A stretch of 51,459 bases of DNA, from positions 1-51,459 of the IMG/VR virus record IMGVR_UViG_3300032093_000194; one strand, written 5' to 3'. The notes beneath the pieces were generated by a model. That model saw only the letters and a program-made list of their open reading frames with translations, did no database searches and was not told the DNA's origin. The position numbers were made by a program, and so were the translations under genes. Below are positions 11,801-17,772 of this stretch, one piece after another (position 1 is the stretch's first letter; each line of letters opens with the position of its first letter). This stretch comes from a virus.

Positions 11801-13142
11801 CAGATGTAAACCTACCTGATGCTCTCATAGAAGCATTATATCTAGCTAATTCAAATTGTTGTGAATGAGTTTTCTTATTACTAATAACTAAACCTCTATA
11901 TTCCTTATCAGTGTCATATAAAGGAGCTAATAAAGGATTGTGTATACCCTTAGCTCTAGCATTAATAACAGCCTTACTCTCAAAACTACTGTTTATATCA
12001 TCTAAGTTTACATGTAATAATCCTTTACCATCTTTAGGCGCATCATATACATTTTGTAATATTTGTTCTTCTACTTCTGGATCTAGATGAGGAAATAACC
12101 TTTTCATTCCTGTTAGTTCTCTAATCTGTCTACCATCTGCAAGTTTATAATCCTTCCAATTATCTTTTACATTTTGACTGTTAGGCATTATAACAGCAAT
12201 AGTTTTTGTGTCTTTTGTTATTGTTGTTTGTCCTGGCTCTAATACAACGGCTACCTTCCATAAAACTTTAGGTACTTCTACTCCATTAATACTCTCAACA
12301 TAACCATTCTTACCAATACCTCCTTTACCAGCACCACCTGTTATAATTTGAATCTCTCTTTCGGTATAACCAAATAAAGGAATGCCAAAAGGTCCTTTAC
12401 CTTCATGTACTTTATTGTTTAAATAGTGTTCTAAATCTGCCCAAGGACCTGCATTAACTTCATGTGCTTGTGCTAACATGTTAGTCATTACATATGTAGA
12501 AGAGTTAATTCCTACAGTACTTGTAAATGCAGCAGAGTTAGCCAAGTGACCTCTATCAAATCCTTTAAATCCTGTAAAGTCAACCTTCTTAAAGTTAGAC
12601 GGTAGATTTGTATCATTTCTAAAATCATTCTGTCTACTAACATTACCTAAGTTATTTTTTGTCAGTTTAAAAGCAACCCAATTAGGCCTGCCTTTTTCAT
12701 TGTTGTAACTAGTAACAAATTGAGATCTGCCTTCTACTTTATTTTCTAATATGTAGTTATTACTGTCAGATGTATTAGCTCCCGTTGGATTGCCAATAAG
12801 TGATAGATTAGAATTGTTTTTATAGTTATAGCTGTCATTGCCAATATAACTTTGTTCTACTATTCTTTTATTTGTCTCTACATGTACATCTAAACCAGTT
12901 AGATCAAAAGAATAACCAACCTTAGGAGCATTTCCATAGCCTCTTAGATAATCATTGTATCTACTTTTATTATCACTAAATGCAGAGAAGTTTCCTACTC
13001 TATCCTCAAATAACTTTCCTTTATATTGCCAATCCCAATTACCTTTGTTATAAGATGATGTTGCATCCTTAATAGCAAATGAGCCATAACCTAAAGTTGT
13101 GGCTCCTATTCCAGTGGCAATTGCAATATTAAGTAAACTCAT
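2856..13142 (-). CDS. Giant tape-measure-like virion protein with N-terminal DNA/RNA non-specific endonuclease domain (3428 aa)
   Basis: Residues about 70-345 form an Endonuclease_NS (Serratia nuclease/EndoG) domain: DRGH at 196-199, then Asn221, Asn230 and Glu238 in TNMLAQ and NAGPWADLE. The spacings (H to N about 31, N to N 9, N to E 8) closely match the catalytic and Mg-binding set of the Serratia enzyme. The remaining 3000 residues are helical, with more than 20 hydrophobic, glycine/alanine-rich segments from about residue 570 to 3130; the longest is near 2340. It is the only protein in the window long enough to be the tape measure of the contractile tail, and no other candidate lies in the usual place between tube and hub. 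Alternatives are an ejected pore or internal virion protein. The leader is A-rich without Shine-Dalgarno. Coding is secure, the nuclease domain strong and the tape-measure role inferred. Confidence 0.93.
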   Translation of the reverse strand: MSLLNIAIATGIGATTLGYGSFAIKDATSSYNKGNWDWQYKGKLFEDRVGNFSAFSDNKSRYNDYLRGYGNAPKVGYSFDLTGLDVHVETNKRIVEQSYIGNDSYNYKNNSNLSLIGNPTGANTSDSNNYILENKVEGRSQFVTSYNNEKGRPNWVAFKLTKNNLGNVSRQNDFRNDTNLPSNFKKVDFTGFKGFDRGHLANSAAFTSTVGINSSTYVMTNMLAQAHEVNAGPWADLEHYLNNKVHEGKGPFGIPLFGYTEREIQIITGGAGKGGIGKNGYVESINGVEVPKVLWKVAVVLEPGQTTITKDTKTIAVIMPNSQNVKDNWKDYKLADGRQIRELTGMKRLFPHLDPEVEEQILQNVYDAPKDGKGLLHVNLDDINSSFESKAVINARAKGIHNPLLAPLYDTDKEYRGLVISNKKTHSQQFELARYNASMRASGRFTSVVDAEDMGTYEGILRASKTNNNLSRDEVAVAKAFDFAVNSPSLMSRINEFFFIPNGMGRVLQEERGPIPSLFSAVGALIDQSYLTNNPVLRSYKDDGENYFTTKTSFFQDLLANSAATVLATASSIGVYLAVGEPLKAMASRALLNSQEALIKAADTNKAAKWALGGTDNDNIGFKMSVIERQVKGATTAYYSLDNPTFSLYYLDNYQRQRGGFFFSATAREFLISKINPYTLGSNKSKALISATNDYLEVLQSPADIKIIDRAGEVITSGAKSIDWNTVNITTASGKTFNIPRAIDILRGNDATIKPTSDVVKEINDAVNKQYELKITNVSIERNMMLAKKIQGVINLVPMPWAWGIFAGRKDNVTAPMIGNLLDIEGFARYVNASLNNQGFWGAANEFMLFSENGTKASYPAFRIMNHIATMTRSILSFNTRGGQSKRDLEDISKISKTYSQAEINLEDNVKVRTNNSIDSAKNRSARGFDVFNTNALDAVSVEELLDNEATYQAKWKALSSKRVGLRTITLDDALYTYANKTHSSGGVGFLLNHLDKGNSYVGMKISSTKLAAAKWIIGALFIPQLVLTEFAQSTGASLLTSTLAQIQLNRGTTNTSIELQSTNFFSAAELVKMAGANDHVANFVLGTQSLVTMAGIVRWAYDHASTSTPEIHGKMFTGQALLDNIAEVNGQAVQSATMAELTTLSAGKNAVTVKLISGKELSFNVVRENGNITGLSALNAKVAKNWTSFSISLGLTLAAMQTARYVISSTINNERNLMGSAVLSTAFLAAPAIAFGVTTTIDNMAHSLHMVSGSKLGYSNYKVTSMLGNTLLKGLQGAANLFGRNPITTTAISLIGLGIAYWNRLSPFQGDINGPKLDETNQTAIARLGSYVEHVNKRIDQARTSDGGSASISDSISPLEVNAALLAVALGKIINPITSSQKGSTAYVTATQSPLPIFQYYSVIKKVVDSNGSSYTTVNLGLQGPPAVGVAPINVSFPIAFAMNAKSADNVTIKTGYLGTGLILNEGNKDSLSLQDYYNIYSQVALWSGVGIGVSNTLVRNRIWGRNHQILKSTGTVVATESLITQSTRAARDKFLGIATLPFYIAAQSLNLTTGDFRMPGLRLRSTSFVPVVFSAFMGGAIGNHLYSVINTLSQPFTNKKEDKDGNFALRGASIMAGAALIGGISYAKGTIAASRRLAMLESELNITSARFDKTKIDPLVAWMYSNNSLKGLYRNTLGKFGGFVKQSAVFQTGTLENKVGKGLGLLAVGALWNHFITDPTSGKVNPEIAFGDLTKQTEDKYDNTRRMTTVAFGATLFALTAGVTSFNPKSLIFADINPEQIVERFRNRLTVVERLQQVPIGKKNIGFIQSLSLKYETYKLNMEAREVQIIIEEGMGNSPIIQAVEDAQGKIFKNAFNVSDPYSNIKQITSNRSNNVYKGLQSLDISAGTDLNSIIKNNQASAVLAELDKFSNPANNQPASAVLKGMSINRSASNRVHIERWARLGGTTALLGLTFHGLNWASQGMGYKDFQDALIGADEDSNTPWANFRKGVVDFVKLQTKYDRAHSYDIAKGLVGPNLHNSKGEFLINPDSTTKGAINNSLKQLSNLIIVNSPNTFIGVAVGGITIRPDDSDVRLRDYFQIQSASQDFSSAMYSMSSVFGLQELAKKGFLAQNIIANLRGIDDAAGHNQAQLRQFASNIITAVYSQPTRSGKDRIKFTSPNKYTLEAMTTNKALAMSLNQRYKRLQALSYGTNVNIALYTLMNNMNIASPDMQGKFYKALKDISSNGSQTGLGEINQNFFMGGEITVKQIGGLASNSNPFIAAKMSIQDSDNENAFMEMQGIAIQSTANQYDSNKSFFERAGEFLTKVRDTSSLQGLTQALPPFMWLPIMAVGIGSLGLVTAAISVVAATKASQGQVTKDNTLLWEQQHKYFDEGKWFSKHLYEAEELKAAAGKFLLLRRTQVVFAIAEGLTDHQAKKYTSQINELSGALSMKFDSAYRDYSKNYGQAHTQQITRLNDFYDELETRSAPSQTTRLSTRDDRIARTHAREFKSVMFSETLDETITYNHTTHKITEHLLDDYTNKQVLDAYLEGQYDAYNAESKTPIAKADFVDKYYKGFTYDDLLEAKADKFISKAAGKFGGGFNIFGKDRSPNMRHSIDLMTEVYAAKFDIVIDSYYDVIDERIKAAFIQDADNIYTNSVRRELNSTAIIDEDYVNKVSVDQRFNNKLHLREQIKDRLTTIISTKRTGLTAVFDRLLNIVSGGTNRDLITRMTLEATDASKEVLDNVRKYGGGMFNVPTKELQEEVAKAIELDIKQNTRSGLQGSMPVGVPPKALQTTAGLTFLEGLSRMGTVLMNGYQMAMFVSTNLLTFRAAASVASSKTGEREKEMAREEMAKESFDNIWGALFFGTLLMNQSIQKSIIPGIGGLAAGFFGYDLLFKNNGTGGRITAGAVGITLAASSIALFKASKTWGVSIGLAGLTLAGRSVFDLAGSSLSSLSPELGGYITSKMDDFYQGGRQVIRNIQNQSGVINIVGGLALGIGGTLNYLKTGNLINAGVAAIGALIFGVGLGHSLDSKNNRLEGASLQALDSLSSTLVTPFIANKIGQTIVAKTITSKITEQVAKVGLIQSASTAIRNAAIQKTAQGMAIKGLVTGAKFAGAGLKAISGVAAGPWGLVASLVLTAVQIVWILNSPETADDFASNLSNLPTQMFGAPGSYLFKPANQIYNDTKYRDKDYRNPLFQGTVNDAMKQEWMAQIDTLDDPTGRKTAGRFVTSFDAPMTGYAATAEGYGPGSVDPSQDFAFAIRGKAYNQLVTGKQFWNTRMDDKLNHALVSKYMSVTERLQIQAWEGQINRVVELENRKITSAPIIGSTEINAITREAIVKLGEVSTKMGQMANDVNEINTKKNLALNVVGSHIVPNPHIQLINDGTPNIQAATKVTKGKTDKGQTTLEFTQTSSRDSEQIALQQFNIKRGTKVIDGIINT
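12108..12935 (-). other. DNA/RNA non-specific endonuclease domain of the giant protein
   Basis: This is the domain boundary estimate for residues about 70-345. His199 is the expected general base, Asn230 and Glu238 the metal site, and Asn221 a further conserved residue. Both the DRGH box and the downstream N-x-G-x-W-x-x-L-E box are intact, so it is predicted to be active rather than decayed. Enzymes of this family cut DNA and RNA with little sequence preference. Confidence 0.88.
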
Positions 13143-13153
13143 TTTTTTATTAG

Positions 13154-13981
13154 TTAGAAAGAAGAAACAGTATTTTGTAAGAATGAACTATTATTAATAT
13201 AAATGTTCTGAGGAAATAAACTATTCTTAAATAGTATTTGTTTAATATCAACTGGCTTTACATAGTTAATTGTAAACACTTGGCCCAGAGGAACATTAGT
13301 TGTTAGAAGAGTATCAGTTGTATTTTTATAGTTTATTGCTGCTTGTATAAGTGCATGTTCTGTTAGAGTTGTATCTACTGTAATAGTGTTACTAATTGAA
13401 TATGTAACTGGATTTACAGTTGGAGATGTAACAGTATATAGTACATGTATATCAGGATGATCTAATAAGGATATGGGCGCTCCAGTAGATGTTAGAGATA
13501 AGCTTAAAGACTTGAAAGATCTTGATAAATTTAAGTATTGATAATTTACTAAATATCTATTAGATGGATGTGGTATTAACCAATACTCAGTCTTTAATAG
13601 TCTATGTCTTAGTGGTGGTCTTTTATATGATTTAGGAAATATCATAGGCTGCCATTCCCAGTATTCAACAATATAACAAGAGCCTTCTCCCCATCCAACT
13701 GTAGGTTGTAACCCTACTCTTATTTGATTTTTATATATGCCTTCCCAAGGAATATTATAAACAAAGGTTCTAGGAATATACTCAGTATCATTTCTAATAG
13801 ATGTTGGTGGTTTTATTTTTAAGTAATATCTAGGGGCTAATTTTATTGGTTTAGTTACTAGATTTAATATGTTATCAGTTGTTAATGGTGTTTGTAGTGT
13901 GCCTACTGGAATAGGAATGATAGGGTCTACTGATTCTTCTATAAATTCCTCTACTGTAAATATAACTGGTGTCTTAATCAT
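13154..13981 (-). CDS. Hypothetical virion-associated protein, 275 aa
   Basis: I do not recognise this protein. It has a proline-rich, beta-type N-terminal half with many aromatic residues (VEYWEWQP near residue 107) and a Thr/Ser/Asn-rich beta-type C-terminal half, with no signal peptide, membrane segment or catalytic motif. It starts at ATG 13981 directly after the terminase stop (TAA at 13984-13982), with an AGAGG Shine-Dalgarno in the terminase 3' end, so it is translationally linked to packaging. It ends 11 bp before the giant tape-measure gene. The composition fits a small virion or tail component; any more specific role would be a guess. Confidence 0.8.
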   Translation of the reverse strand: MIKTPVIFTVEEFIEESVDPIIPIPVGTLQTPLTTDNILNLVTKPIKLAPRYYLKIKPPTSIRNDTEYIPRTFVYNIPWEGIYKNQIRVGLQPTVGWGEGSCYIVEYWEWQPMIFPKSYKRPPLRHRLLKTEYWLIPHPSNRYLVNYQYLNLSRSFKSLSLSLTSTGAPISLLDHPDIHVLYTVTSPTVNPVTYSISNTITVDTTLTEHALIQAAINYKNTTDTLLTTNVPLGQVFTINYVKPVDIKQILFKNSLFPQNIYINNSSFLQNTVSSF

Positions 13982-16168
13982 TTAATAGCCTCTATATGTA
14001 TTTCTTTCTTTATGTTGCTGTAATCTATTTATAGAGCTTCCTACAGTTATTTTTCTAGGAGTATTAATATTAATAAGTTTAGGAGCTTTTAGTTCAATCT
14101 TATTAATTAGATTACAATTAGAACCATATGTATAAGCTTCAAATACTGATACTGCTAATGCATCTGGTAAGTCCTTTGTACCATATGGGTGAACTATTTG
14201 ACCATTATCTTTAATAACTAAAGAAGGTAAATCTGTTTTTATAAGAGCTGTCCAAGGACTATCAATAGGAAATAATACATCTCCTCTTTGTATTAATTGT
14301 CTTAATAAGTTGTAGTAAGCTAATTGTTTTTCTCTAGAGAATGAAACAATTTTAGTATTAAGTCCTCTACTATATAAGTTTTGATTGAGAGAAGAAGAGT
14401 TAAAACCATCAAATGATATAGACATGATGTTCATATATTGGCTTATATATATTAGTATTTCTTCTATATTTATATAAGATACTTCTCTAAATTTACCCTT
14501 CTCATCAATGCCTGGTGTCCAACATGCAATGCCAATAACTTCTATTTGTCCTCTATTATTAATAGTAGCTATAGACATAGCAGTAGCATCTTTCTTTAAA
14601 CTTGTATCTACATGTATAAAACAAGCTGTATTTACATTAGATATTCTATTGATTTTAATGCCTCTATAATGTCTATCTTCTATGTCTAAGTTATATTCCA
14701 TTACATCTATTGAAGACTGTAAAGAACATAATTTATCTAATAAATCAGCTTCTAGAAAGGAATTATCATTACTGCTTCTTATATTTTCATATTCTAATCT
14801 TGCTCTTTTAGGTTCTGAAGAATAATCAGATATAATGTCTGGATTACTTCTAGTTATAGTAGGATTAACATCAAAACAAGTTAGTTCTAATATAAGCGAG
14901 TAAGGGTCACCAGCAGCTTGATGTTTTAATGTTACCATTGGATCTGTAAAAGACCATGCAGAAGATACTACTATTTTTTTACCTTCTCCTTTGAATCTGT
15001 TGAGTGCGCGGCCCACATTTTGATAAATGTTAAGTCCTGTGTTTAAACCATCACCAGTAGTTTCAAAACGAGCCATTTCATCTATAAATAATAACTTTAA
15101 GTTATATCCTACAAGTGCTTTTGAATTTGTATGCTTAGCATAAAGAGATATAAATTTATCAGGACATCTAATCTCATCACTAAGTACTACTATTTTCTTC
15201 TTTTTAATCAGGGATTTAAAAAAGTTAGAACTATCAAGAAATGATTTAATAGCTTTGAAACTAGTTTCTAATACTTGTGCTTCTGTTTGTGCTATAGCAA
15301 AAAGGGCAATTGGAGAGAATGACATTAGACCATAATGTAAACCTGGATCAGGCAATGAAATTAATTTGTAAAATTCATATAGACAAATAATAGAACTCAT
15401 TGATGATTTACTGCTGTTATGACTAACAATAGAATTGCCTATTATATGAGTGTCTTCTACTTCAAATCCAATAATGTTTTTATATCCAATAGCTTTAACT
15501 TTAACTACTTCTTCCCATTCAATAACATACTCTGTGTTGGAAGAGGCAAATGTTAAATTGTTTAATACAGCTACTTTATCTTTCTTATTTAAGTCTTTTA
15601 TTTGTATCCAACAAGGGCCAAATGCAGTTTTTACTAAGTAAGGATGATCACTTGTTACTTCCTCTGTTTTACCTGATTTAAGTGTAATACTATAAGCTTT
15701 TTGTAAGCCCTGATCCCATGTTCTAAATTTGTTAGTTGTAAATACTTTATAAGTTATTGAATCAACTGTATAAATGTATATATCTTCATCTTTTCTCTCA
15801 TGCAATTCTTTATATGTAATAGTGCCAACAGAGGTAATTATGTTAGAAGTTTCTACTGGGCAGCCACGTCCTGCTTCTAGTATTAAGTTTGTATACTTTC
15901 TTCCATTGATCCAATTAGTCTTTCCTTGTTCTCTCCATCTGTCTAATATATCTATATGTACTTGATCTAGTGGCTCATTATAGATGGCTTTTAATATTGC
16001 CTCTTGTGTGGGCCATAGCTTCGTTGTAGAGTCATTAAATAGTATTGAATTAGCAAAGGTAACAATGTCTATATTGCTACCTTGTGGAGTGTTTATTGAG
16101 GCTTCTGTGAGATCTGTTAATAGATCATTTAAGAAGTCTTTAGTTGTATAATCTGCTTGTGGTCGCAT
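13982..16168 (-). CDS. terL: Terminase large subunit interrupted by a mini-intein (728 aa precursor)
   Basis: This is the ATP-driven DNA-packaging motor and nuclease. Removing residues 103-251 (intein) leaves a 579-aa terminase with Walker A GRG-SSKSS, Walker B LLFIDE (Asp363, Glu364), a coupling-motif-like SSAWS (402-406), and a C-terminal RNase H-like nuclease with Asp521 (HVDTS), Asp587 (SFDGFN) and the DLPDA motif (Asp666, Asp669). The intein sits exactly inside the Walker A loop, so the unspliced precursor cannot be an active ATPase. The gene lies at the far end of the tail operon, between small virion genes and the unknown 275-aa gene. The leader is A-rich (ATAAAAAACAAC before ATG) with no Shine-Dalgarno. 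Identification as TerL is very secure; whether packaging is headful or site-specific cannot be told. Confidence 0.95.
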   Translation of the reverse strand: MRPQADYTTKDFLNDLLTDLTEASINTPQGSNIDIVTFANSILFNDSTTKLWPTQEAILKAIYNEPLDQVHIDILDRWREQGKTNWINGRKYTNLILEAGRGCPVETSNIITSVGTITYKELHERKDEDIYIYTVDSITYKVFTTNKFRTWDQGLQKAYSITLKSGKTEEVTSDHPYLVKTAFGPCWIQIKDLNKKDKVAVLNNLTFASSNTEYVIEWEEVVKVKAIGYKNIIGFEVEDTHIIGNSIVSHNSSKSSMSSIICLYEFYKLISLPDPGLHYGLMSFSPIALFAIAQTEAQVLETSFKAIKSFLDSSNFFKSLIKKKKIVVLSDEIRCPDKFISLYAKHTNSKALVGYNLKLLFIDEMARFETTGDGLNTGLNIYQNVGRALNRFKGEGKKIVVSSAWSFTDPMVTLKHQAAGDPYSLILELTCFDVNPTITRSNPDIISDYSSEPKRARLEYENIRSSNDNSFLEADLLDKLCSLQSSIDVMEYNLDIEDRHYRGIKINRISNVNTACFIHVDTSLKKDATAMSIATINNRGQIEVIGIACWTPGIDEKGKFREVSYINIEEILIYISQYMNIMSISFDGFNSSSLNQNLYSRGLNTKIVSFSREKQLAYYNLLRQLIQRGDVLFPIDSPWTALIKTDLPSLVIKDNGQIVHPYGTKDLPDALAVSVFEAYTYGSNCNLINKIELKAPKLININTPRKITVGSSINRLQQHKERNTYRGY
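15416..15862 (-). mobile_element. Mini-intein (149 aa) in the Walker A loop of the large terminase
   Basis: The element runs from Cys103 to Asn251 of the terminase frame. Block A is CPVETSNIITSVGTITY with catalytic Cys1. Block B is VTSDHPYLV, with the conserved His-Pro. Block F resembles GFEVEDTHIIGN. Block G is IVSHN, followed by Ser252 as the +1 nucleophile. All residues needed for class 1 protein splicing are present. At 149 aa there is no room for a LAGLIDADG or HNH homing endonuclease, so it is a mini-intein that cannot home by itself. It is in frame with its host gene and has the same AT-rich base use as its surroundings, suggesting long residence. Confidence 0.93.
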
Positions 16169-16176
16169 GTTGTTTT

Positions 16177-16881
16177 TTATATTGTAATAAATAAATCTAA
16201 TTCATTTTTTATAGTAGATATAGAATTCCCTGTTAGTTTTGCTGCTTGTGCTTTTGTATAATTAGTAGGACAAACTAATAAGAAGTAATCATTTACAACT
16301 TTAGTTCTAGTGTTACTTGTATTAAATTGTACGGGTCCTAATGCTGTTCTTATAAATAGGTAAAATGCAAAAGTAGGCTGTATTACTTCAATTACTCCAG
16401 CTTCAATTTCAATCAATGAAGATGGCTCAACAGGTTCAGATGTATAACTATAGTAAATTGATTGTTGCGTTGTATTGTTTATATTTATAGTACTTTTTTG
16501 AGGAGTATTTATAAATATCTGTTCCTCTATAAAAGGAGTTGTTACAGCATTCTTAGACACAAACAACATATAAGTAGATACTTCATTCTTCAAATATGCT
16601 ATAAATGTTCCATATTTAAAAAGGGATTCAGTAGCAGTAAATATATCTGGAGTATTATTAGTTGCTAATACATTGCCGCATAAATCAAACACTTTGTAAG
16701 GCCCGTAGAACCCTTCAATTGAAGGTGAAAGAGGATTAACATAGTATGTTTTATTGGGGTATGTACAGAAGGTAAATCTATCTTGCTCAGATAATACTGT
16801 CCAATTAAAATCTATATCTTGTATTACCTCAGATACTTCTGTATATGTATTAAATGATTGCTTAACTATTTCTCTAGCCAT
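16177..16881 (-). CDS. Hypothetical virion protein, 234 aa
   Basis: I do not recognise this protein. Most of it reads as beta-sandwich-like virion sequence rich in Thr, Asn, Tyr and Phe, with a motif-like segment YVNPLSPSIEGFYGPYKVFD around residues 47-66. The last 30 residues are different: TNYTKAQAAKLTGNSISTIK looks like a helix-turn-helix, or alternatively just a C-terminal helical pair. It starts in a TAATG overlap with the upstream stop, with GGAAG as Shine-Dalgarno, and ends 8 bp before terL. It lies in a run of small unknown genes that are probably tail or fibre accessories. Confidence 0.8.
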   Translation of the reverse strand: MAREIVKQSFNTYTEVSEVIQDIDFNWTVLSEQDRFTFCTYPNKTYYVNPLSPSIEGFYGPYKVFDLCGNVLATNNTPDIFTATESLFKYGTFIAYLKNEVSTYMLFVSKNAVTTPFIEEQIFINTPQKSTININNTTQQSIYYSYTSEPVEPSSLIEIEAGVIEVIQPTFAFYLFIRTALGPVQFNTSNTRTKVVNDYFLLVCPTNYTKAQAAKLTGNSISTIKNELDLFITI

Positions 16882-17345
16882 TAGCCACTTCCAAGTTTTA
16901 TATTAAATGTATAATCTAATGTTGCTGGTGGATTTAGTGTAATTGGTGTATTAGAAATTGGCTTTACAAGTAATGGTATGCCTTGTACATTTCCTCTGTT
17001 GTTAAAGTTTATTTCTGTTGCTCCTGTTACTAAAGCTTTATATACATAACATATATGTGTTGCATTAACTATTGCTGTTGTGAATGATACTGGTGCTTCT
17101 ATTGTTGCAAATATTTGATCTCCAATTGTTTCTTCTACTAATAAAAGGGGTGGGAATATAAATCTTTTATATGTTCCTGTTAGTTCATACTTGACTATAT
17201 CTTCCATTTTTATTGCATCTAATGCTTGAAGCTGAGATAGGTTTGGTGTGGTTCCTCCATATATAGGTGCATTAATAAGTATAGCAACTGCATCAGTTGT
17301 TACTTGAGTTATAATGTCTTTTCTTGATTCTAATGTATATCTCAT
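16881..17345 (-). CDS. Hypothetical small virion protein, 154 aa
   Basis: This protein is not recognised. The first 45 residues are helical (LESRKDIITQVTTDAVAIL), the rest predicted beta-strand with Thr/Ile/Asn-rich sequence and a proline-rich end. No enzyme motif or membrane segment is seen. The start follows the upstream TAA by 1 bp, and its stop overlaps the next gene's ATG by 1 bp, so it belongs to a tightly coupled cluster of four small genes between the 452-aa protein and terL. A short tail, fibre-attachment or completion protein would fit by context only. Confidence 0.78.
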   Translation of the reverse strand: MRYTLESRKDIITQVTTDAVAILINAPIYGGTTPNLSQLQALDAIKMEDIVKYELTGTYKRFIFPPLLLVEETIGDQIFATIEAPVSFTTAIVNATHICYVYKALVTGATEINFNNRGNVQGIPLLVKPISNTPITLNPPATLDYTFNIKLGSG

Positions 17346-17346
17346 G

Positions 17347-17772
17347 TTAGTCCGTTGTTAATAATAAGTTTGCATCATCTAAATTAGTTAGTTTTATACC
17401 TATATATTGATTAGTTAAATCTGTTTCTAATATTAAATTAGAGGACTTAGTTGGTGTTTTAAATGTAGGTGTTGGAGGATATATTGATTGAAATAATATA
17501 TCTGTATTAAATTGTTTATATATAAATAGTATAGTATTGGTTGGAGTATAACTAACTCCATAATATCTCCCTTCATAGTTTGGATCTTCATATGTATATC
17601 CTGAATAACAAGGATCTTGTACTACTGGTAATGTAATTGGATACAAGTTATATAAAGTTGGCGGGCGGTAAGAAAGCCAACTAGTATTAAAATAATAGAA
17701 CTGTTTAAAGTCCTCAGAAATAAATCCAGAATATTCAACATCATTATCTATTTGATTATTATAAAAATTCAT
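17347..17772 (-). CDS. Hypothetical small virion protein, 141 aa, tyrosine-rich
   Basis: This protein is not recognised. It is unusually rich in Tyr, Phe, Asn and Pro (for example PCYSGYTYEDPNYEGRYYG near residues 53-71) and looks all-beta, with no catalytic motif. The ATG at 17772 lies inside the end of the upstream gene (14-bp overlap). Aromatic, all-beta small proteins in tail operons are often fibre caps, receptor-binding tips or fibre connectors; that is inference from composition alone. Confidence 0.75.
   Translation of the reverse strand: MNFYNNQIDNDVEYSGFISEDFKQFYYFNTSWLSYRPPTLYNLYPITLPVVQDPCYSGYTYEDPNYEGRYYGVSYTPTNTILFIYKQFNTDILFQSIYPPTPTFKTPTKSSNLILETDLTNQYIGIKLTNLDDANLLLTTD

Noticed and set aside
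2286-12000. Long plus-strand open frames lying antisense inside the nuclease and tape-measure genes
   Set aside because: They lie wholly inside strongly supported minus-strand genes, have no ribosome sites, and their hydrophobic composition is what the complement of Ala/Gly-rich coding gives.
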